64,000 nucleotides of DNA from Ophioderma brevispina (lineage: Eukaryota > Echinodermata > Ophiuroidea > Amphilepidida > Ophiodermatidae): assembly GCA_023653785.1 (NCBI GenBank), contig JAMKCH010012638.1, positions 20,687-84,686 of the forward strand. The letters run 5' to 3'. Position 1 is the stretch's first letter, and the number at the start of each line of letters is the position of its first letter. The notes under the pieces are model-generated. The model was not told the origin of the DNA. It did no database searches and saw only the letters and a program-made list of their open reading frames with translations. Shown here piece by piece: positions 57,927 through 64,000 of this stretch. Position numbers and translations under genes: made by a program.

Positions 57927-60400
57927 ATTGACAATTCATATGAATTTGTACCATGCCACCGTTTTAATTCACACTATAGGCCTGGAAATTAAACATCAAA
58001 ATAACAGTATTTGGTTGTAATTTTTTGGTATTTTTATAGTAGTTTCGTGGAATTTCACAGTATTTGTTGTGAGGGCAATCGAATATGAAACGTTTATCTC
58101 ACTGCTATTAATTTGCAAACCTCGAGACGTGGCCAGTTCTTTGCTTTTATGTATTTTATTATATCACTGATTAAATAATTTCTTAATGAATGGCGTGTTT
58201 TCAATTGCACGACTATGTAAGCCAGTCATCGGTATGGTATAGCGAGTGTCAATATTTAAAAAGCTATACCATATGTTATGTGTCCATAGCTGTCCATGTA
58301 GGTTGTATAAAACGAATGACGCGAACGCGACGTTCCGTGATCGAAAGCTTTACGGAAAACCATTCTTTTCATCAAGCTCTCATATCGTGTTATAAACGGT
58401 GATACACTGCCCAAAAACGTGATAGCACCCCCTAAATTATACAAATAAAGCAACAAGAGTTGGTACATACCGATACGTATTACTTTAAGCACGCGCCATG
58501 AATAAGTTTGGAGGAACATTCAGACTATTCCACAACATCATATCCTTGACACACGGACACAACCTTTCGTAATGACGAAAATTGAAAATAACTCATTGTT
58601 AATGACCGGGATAACATGGTTAATTTCATCCGGATAAAGAGCTCGGTCAAAGTCACGGTTTCATATTAAAGTTTGTCACGAAACAAACGGTAGGAACTAC
58701 CACCAACGGATGACAAGTTCAACTGTATATATTGCCCACTTTTACGTAAAAAAATAGCGAAATTTGTAAAATACTATAGGCATAAGGCTATAATAAGACG
58801 TGTTTCATTTGTTTTCTGTATTTTCAAAACATGAACAAAAGATGTGCATTTTATATGAATGAAAATACTACAGCGTGTCTAGTAATACACATATAAACAT
58901 GTCACACAAACACACCAATATATTTTTCTTGTAATCAAATAATATTTGTTGGGACAAAATTGTTCACAAAGCACTGTGTTATTTGTAGGGCGGGTCTTTC
59001 TCTGTGTGATTTGTATTTTTTTGTTATAAAGTTGTACGCCATATTTGGGAATTGGATTGGGCCTGGCAATTTTCTTCATAACACATGTAATTAGTAATTA
59101 AACTTACCTTTCCCCTGTCACATCTTGATTGTATGAACTATGCCATGGGTTAAATACCGCCAAGTAACAGCTTCCCGTTCGCATAGGTGTAAATTCACAT
59201 TTTACCATAAGGTTTTAAAAAGATTGTTAACATTTAAAACAACGATTAAGGAAAAAGCGGAAAATTTGGCCGCACAACGTCTGAAAAAAAGTGGTCTAAG
59301 AATCCGCTCTGCGCATATTTTTTTTTACTAAAAAACGTATAGCGCTTAGGGGTTTTAAGCTACAAGAAGCCGATATCATTTTTGGCGTAACCTCCATTGC
59401 AAGACAATAAAAAACAGCGTTTATATTCGAATGGTAATGATTTCATAGATCCCTGACTCTTACGGGCATTTTGAGTGATTTTTTTTAATATGAATGGACA
59501 ATAAAAAGTCATCAAAGCATACTAAATAAACTTTATAGATATTGAACGTGAATACGATATTACAAAGCCAAAATCTGCCGTATAATGACTATCCTAGCCA
59601 AAAAGTTCGGAAACAATGCAAGCGGAACTACGGTATGTCATAATCAGGATTACTTTGAAAGAGATGGATTCATTTGAATATATAAACTCATTATATGGAG
59701 ATAACAGAATAATTTAAAATAACCGCGATTAGATTTCTTTCTATTTATCCGAGCATACTACTATTACGGTTCGGGTTTCCAACGTTAACATTAAGCTTGG
59801 TTACAGATATTAACCGTGTTCAACGTGAAAAGGTTACTGGAGTAAAGAGGTTATTAATATTAATTCCAAGGATAAAAAAATATCAATGATCAGCTTCTCT
59901 TTTAAATTACTTCCATGGAAACACAATCTCTTATTGTGCCCAGGAAAAAAATAAAAGGAAATCAATGACCTGAACAATCTGATTTGTTCAAGGTGACCTT
60001 ACAGTTAATGATATTCTTTTGAATTAACAAGCAGAACTTAATTATCTTTTCAATTATAGAACGGAGAAGTGTTAGTAAGATCAATGACGCCATGGATGGA
60101 ACTGACCGGGAAAAAAACTCCAAAAACTACGTGAAATTTAAATAAAACTAAGTGGATAGAACAAGTTGTCGTATTGTGAAAGATTGCAGTAATTTGGCAA
60201 GATTTGACAATTCAAAAGATATATTTGTCCGAGGTCAGAGACTTTTATAACTGAGTTTAGCATCGTCATAAATTCTGCTAGAATCATGCATCATAGGCCC
60301 ACCCTTTTAAAAATATATAACATAATTACTGCCGCTTGAAACTCTGAAATAAAGACTGAAATACATTAGCGCTCGTTTCTCTGTTATCCGCGTAAACACA
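57927..60400. other. AT-rich DNA, no gene recognised
   Basis: No domain, splice pattern or repeat is supported. Confidence 0.4.
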
Positions 60401-60516
60401 GTCCTCTCTGTGGCCCAGCGGTAATTCTCACGCCCAGATAGCGAGAGGTCCGGGTTCGAGACCGTGTATTTTTCATCTTTATTTAATTCTGTGCTCGCCA
60501 GTTTCTCCGAGCTTCT
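60401..60516 (+). mobile_element. tRNA-derived SINE with A and B boxes
   Basis: tggcccagcggtaa (A-box, 60411-60424) and gtccgggttcgagacc (B-box, 60448-60463) sit 37 bases apart. The body tgtgtatttttc, atctttatttaattctgtgc and cgccagtttctccgagcttct follows, shared with 46891-46961. The acceptor stem does not pair, so it is a SINE head and not a tRNA gene. It is the fuller of the two copies. Confidence 0.75.
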
Positions 60517-61389
60517 AACTTTTATAACTATGATGTTCAGAAATATTGATGAAAGTATACCTATATTGATGTTAAATTAGTGAATTTTCAAACATCCAAT
60601 TCCCCTTTTTTGAGTGGAGCTGAAGTTTGTTTATTAAAATATGATTTTCTTTTAAAGTTAACACTGAGTATAAGTTATGCATTTCTGTTAAACGTATTAT
60701 TTTAAAAGTGCTTAAAATAGATATTGCAGTAACTCTCTAACACTCATGGGTACTTGTATTAAAAATATTGGGCTATCTAGGAAAATAGTCACATATGGAA
60801 ATAAAAATCACTTTTGCATACATCTTACAGTTTTGAAAACAGTGTTATTGAACTCCTTGACCCAGAAAACACTTATTTTGATACCAAAATCACATTCATA
60901 GGTTATATAATAAGAAATATATACGGTTTTCTTAGATGAGATGTCGGCCATCTTGAAAAAATAGCCTTGTATATAAATTGTCATGACTCAGACAATGATT
61001 TCAATTGTATATGGAACCTCTCCACCCAGACAACATACATCGCTATACCTTTAAAATGGCAGCCATTTTGGAAAATATTGGTTTATGCAAATTGCCACCG
61101 CTTTTAATTTTGTCATCACGCAGTTTTGTGAACTATACAACCCAGTGATCGATTTTAGCTATGATTGCAAATGTTATTATTCCAGCCCTGCTTGGTAGAA
61201 ATCTAAGGACCTTTTTCACCTCATGCAATTGGACCACATGTGCCCTCGATGTTAATTAACGAATTACGTGTAATTCAATGATTAGTATATAATTAACACT
61301 TTACCTCGTTACCTCGTTGCATCATCCTCTGAGACCATCCGCTATGCATGGGGGTATACTAGAGGTTGATGAGAGCGGTACATATGGTC
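60517..61389. other. AT-rich DNA, no gene recognised
   Basis: Contains an aaaatggcagccatttt palindrome at 61056-61072. Nothing else is supported. Confidence 0.4.
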
Positions 61390-61700
61390 AGGTCAAAAAA
61401 TATAGATAAAGGCTTTCAAGCCACTAACATCCTTGAGCTTGGTCTTAAATTGATTTTCGTTATAGTTGATGTCTACACATCAACGGGTAATCTATTCCAC
61501 ATATCAATAACCTCTGGGAAGAAAGGGACTCATTGCAGGTGGTAGTGTTTCGATTCTCAAGAAGTGTGAACTGGAAACTGATGACCCCTCCAGGCGGTGG
61601 CGGCCAAGTTCATTCATCGCGCAAAAAACTGCCGAAACGAACGAATCATTGGACGAGCCTGAACCGTGACCGGAATTTGAAGTCACTGTGGGCGGTTATA
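61390..61700 (-). mobile_element. LINE C-terminal relic
   Basis: On the minus strand ELGRHRLEGSSV and LRIETLPPAMSPFLPRGY, then a frame change and FKTKL near 61445. This follows the end of CR1/L2-like ORF2 proteins (R.N...FSRGY/FFPRVI-WN-LP...FKTKL). Frameshifts and stops show decay. Confidence 0.6.
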
Positions 61701-61721
61701 ATAGATCAGTGAGTGGCGAGT

Positions 61722-61733
61722 GGGGAATTCCCC
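61722..61733. promoter_or_regulatory. palindromic kappaB-like site
   Basis: GGGGAATTCCCC is a perfect 12-bp palindrome that fits the NF-kB consensus GGGRNWYYCC. A single site without a nearby promoter is weak evidence of function. Confidence 0.2.
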
Positions 61734-62679
61734 GTACGGAGTCGCGACCGACCTAAATTGCATGCTTTAGTCGGTGGTTGCATAAATTGGCCGCAAAAAC
61801 ATCATCAAAATCGTTTTAAAGACCGCACATGAGAGGAATGCTACATGCAGGTCAACGAATTATATTCCGGTGGTGCATAGGCTAAACGGGTACCGGGCCT
61901 GGTACACTGTCCGCAGCTATAAATAACAATGACCCTGCGATACGTCCCTTGACATGAGGTTTCAAGCGAGCCTAGATTCAAAATGGATACCGTTGGCTAC
62001 CTATTCATACCAAACAAATACTTAGAATGGAGTTTGAGTCTTCAACTCCAACGGAATTTGAGTGGAAAAATATTGATCTCAAACATTATTGAGGACTTAG
62101 AATATTTGTCCAAGTTTTAGTGATTACGTGCTTAAAACCTAGGGAACGGCAAAAAAAAGACGCTTCTCTGGCCGGCCCACAATGGCCCCCCTCTTGACCT
62201 AACAAGTTCGGTTTGATGTAATCTTGGTTGCTCTTAAAGGTTTTGCTTGGCGATTTATGGTGTTTGTGTTCTCTACTCTGATATGAAAGAGCCTGGCAGT
62301 TGCACATACACACATCAAGTACCGTGGGAAACAAACTTGCGGTTGTGAGGTTAGACGCAATAATGTTGCAATGCAAGCCCTATTCAATGTACTGTGCTAA
62401 TTATTGATGGTTAACCCCTAAAACGGCGGGGTTTGGGTTTTTGTTTATATCTTGGGAATATGAAATGGATTTGAAGGCTCAAATTTCAGGACGACAATGA
62501 AAAATACGGCCTTCATCGCTATCAAAATCGATACTACTTCCGGGTAATATCCAGGGGGGTCCCCAAAGACGATCGGAACCCGAACAGTAAGGGCTAACTG
62601 ATTGGTAACATTTTGTGGAAGGATTTTAGTCTAGTCTTTAGTTGCTTGACTCAATTGCTTTCCACACCTGAGTTTGGCA

Positions 62680-62970
62680 AGCATACTAGTAACACTGGGA
62701 CGCTGTTTGAAAGACTTTCTCCATCAGGTCTTTGTTCTTTTTATTTCCTGGATTCCAAGCTGCACTTGCATACTTGAGGTGAGGTTTAACCAGTTTATTG
62801 TAGAGCTGCTCTTAACTACTTTCGTGCAGTTGTAGAAATTTCTCATGATGAAGTTCAGCACCCTGGTGGCTTTCTCAACCGCATAATTTATTTGGACGTC
62901 CCACTTTAAGTCATTCTGGATATGGATCCCTAGTACTGAGTAGAGATTACTTCCTCCAAGGTCTCACCCA
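62680..62970 (-). mobile_element. LINE reverse transcriptase thumb relic
   Basis: The minus strand reads LGIHIQNDLKWDVQINYAVE, KATRVLNFIMRNFYNCTKVV, then TINWLNLTSSMQVQLGIQEI. This is the segment after the RT catalytic core in CR1/L2-type LINEs (LGV-I--DLKW--HI, K-NR-LGFLRRN, Y-SLVRP-LEYASxVW). It could belong to the same inserted copy as 61390-61700, with about 1 kb of other sequence between them. Confidence 0.7.
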
Positions 62971-63559
62971 ACATAGTTGGGGGCTTTAAGTTGAGGGCTC
63001 ATCTTCAAAACCCGAGGGGTGGCATTCACATATGAAATATATACCTGCGCCTTCAAACCAAGATACGTTCGATGACAGAAACGTGCAAAAGAAAAATAGC
63101 GGTCTTAAAAGAAACCAAATTGCCCAAAGTAGGCATAGGGGTTATTTGTGTGACAAATTTGCCAATTTCTCAAACAAAAGGGGGGGTCTATGGGTGAACA
63201 TTTTCCAAAAAAAGTACAGGCCTTTGGGTGATTATTATTTTTTAATAAACGGGTTGCTGAGTTACAGAAGATAAAACTTTCAAAATTATTGAATCTTTGG
63301 GTGACAGCGACGCTGAACTGCCCTATGCGTCACTTCCGAAATGGACCCCCATCAAAAGTACAATCCGCCGTAGTTTGATTGATTTTAACACACAAGTGTG
63401 AACATTATATTATTAAAGATGCAGTTTAGTTAATATTTACATGTAATACCTAAGTATCATTTGTGTTACTTAATTTGTTCATATTTTTAAGATACTGAAT
63501 GTCACTGAGTGATTACAAAATATACAATTGCATTAAATTCAAATACTTAACTTTTTGGT
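62971..63559. other. spacer, no gene recognised
   Basis: No domain or repeat is supported. Confidence 0.4.
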
Positions 63560-63625
63560 AGTCACCTAAACTGCCCAATTCCAAAGTTTGAGATGAGTTT
63601 TCATTTTGATGTTGTAAACCTGTTA
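63560..63625 (+). mobile_element. fragment of the 57565-57926 MITE family
   Basis: cccaattccaaagtttgaga, tgag and ttttgatgt match the inverted middle of 57565-57926 and the left half of 29515-30165. Only this internal block is clear. Confidence 0.5.
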
Positions 63626-64000
63626 GTTGGGTCACTTGGAGCAATTCCGTGACCGTGGAGAGCAGAGCATCATTTCTCAGTGGATTTGTCTTCTATGAAG
63701 GTTAATGGACAAATTAAGCGGGGGTGCCCCTCGTGAAAGTGTGGGCGGAATCCAGGAGGGGGACAATTCATAATACAGGGGTCAAAAATGAAAAATGCTT
63801 GGACTGCTGTAAAAAGTAACCCAAAGTGATCGTCTTGTTACAAGGATTTAAAAAAGTTATAGTTTGTACTATTTACAACTTATGGAGATATAACACAAAA
63901 ATCGTCAAATGTCAAAGGTCATCACGAAAGGTTAAATCTTAAATACCTCCGATTTCTTCAAAAAGGGGCTCAAATTGTTCATCTTTCCTCGCAGACTGCA
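63626..64000. other. window end, nothing recognised
   Basis: AT-rich DNA without a supported feature. Confidence 0.4.

Noticed and set aside
60401..60475. tRNA gene
   Set aside because: A and B boxes are present, but acceptor-stem pairing and an intact T-arm are missing, and the body continues as a SINE shared with 46891-46961.

Overview
The window looks like AT-rich, repeat-dense DNA from an animal nuclear genome. It has GT-AG introns, tRNA-derived SINEs with (TTA)n tails, several decayed non-LTR retrotransposons, many terminal-inverted-repeat (TIR) DNA transposons, and a leucine-rich-repeat GPCR relic of the relaxin-receptor/LGR type. Together these suggest a marine invertebrate, most likely an ambulacrarian deuterostome (echinoderm or hemichordate). 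That placement is an inference; no sequence here fixes the species. There is no prokaryotic operon, CRISPR array or rRNA.

Protein-coding content is low. The one multi-exon host gene is a peptide/histidine transporter of the POT family, closest to SLC15A4. It lies on the minus strand in six recognisable coding exons from 49391 down to 28386 (about 21 kb), with a probable 5' UTR splice acceptor at 49516. Five exon junctions follow GT-AG and join POT motifs in the right order. Exon 1 needs a frameshift, and exon 4 lacks an AG acceptor and is 2 bases off frame, so the copy is either damaged or carries assembly indels. The second host-type locus is an LRR-GPCR pseudogene at 15456-18490 (+). It has regularly spaced LRRs, TM1-TM2 and TM6-TM7, no visible introns, and many stops and frameshifts.

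Layout. 1-5.7 kb: SINE tail, then four TIR DNA elements in a row (1871-2968; 3325-3777 with a perfect 9-bp target duplication; 3816-4060; a full-length dead Tc1-like element 4122-5668). 7.4-9.1 kb: a TIR element full of ATTGG/CCAAT words with an internal foldback. 10.5-13.9 kb: decayed LINE (+). 15.5-18.5 kb: GPCR pseudogene. 21.4-25.1 kb: a 3.7-kb minisatellite with a 21-bp unit, flanked by diverged direct repeats. 26.3-27.1 kb: LINE relic (-). 28.4-49.5 kb: the SLC15A4-like gene, with introns holding a hAT-type element, a transposon split by a SINE, a palindromic tandem array, an L1-like LINE (-), a large foldback and a purine tract beside exon 4. 49.8-52.9 kb: retroelement nuclease relic and a CpG-rich satellite of CAACGCGTTG palindromes. 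54.1-54.7 kb: deleted mariner. 57.6-57.9 kb: intact copy of the transposon that the SINE interrupts. 60-63 kb: tRNA-derived SINE head and LINE C-terminal relics.

No new gene system (defence island, biosynthetic cluster or similar) is visible. The most unusual material is structural: several families of palindromes and foldbacks, the 21-bp minisatellite carrying p53-type decamers, the CAACGCGTTG array, and the AG-free pyrimidine tract on the sense strand next to a defective exon of the transporter gene.
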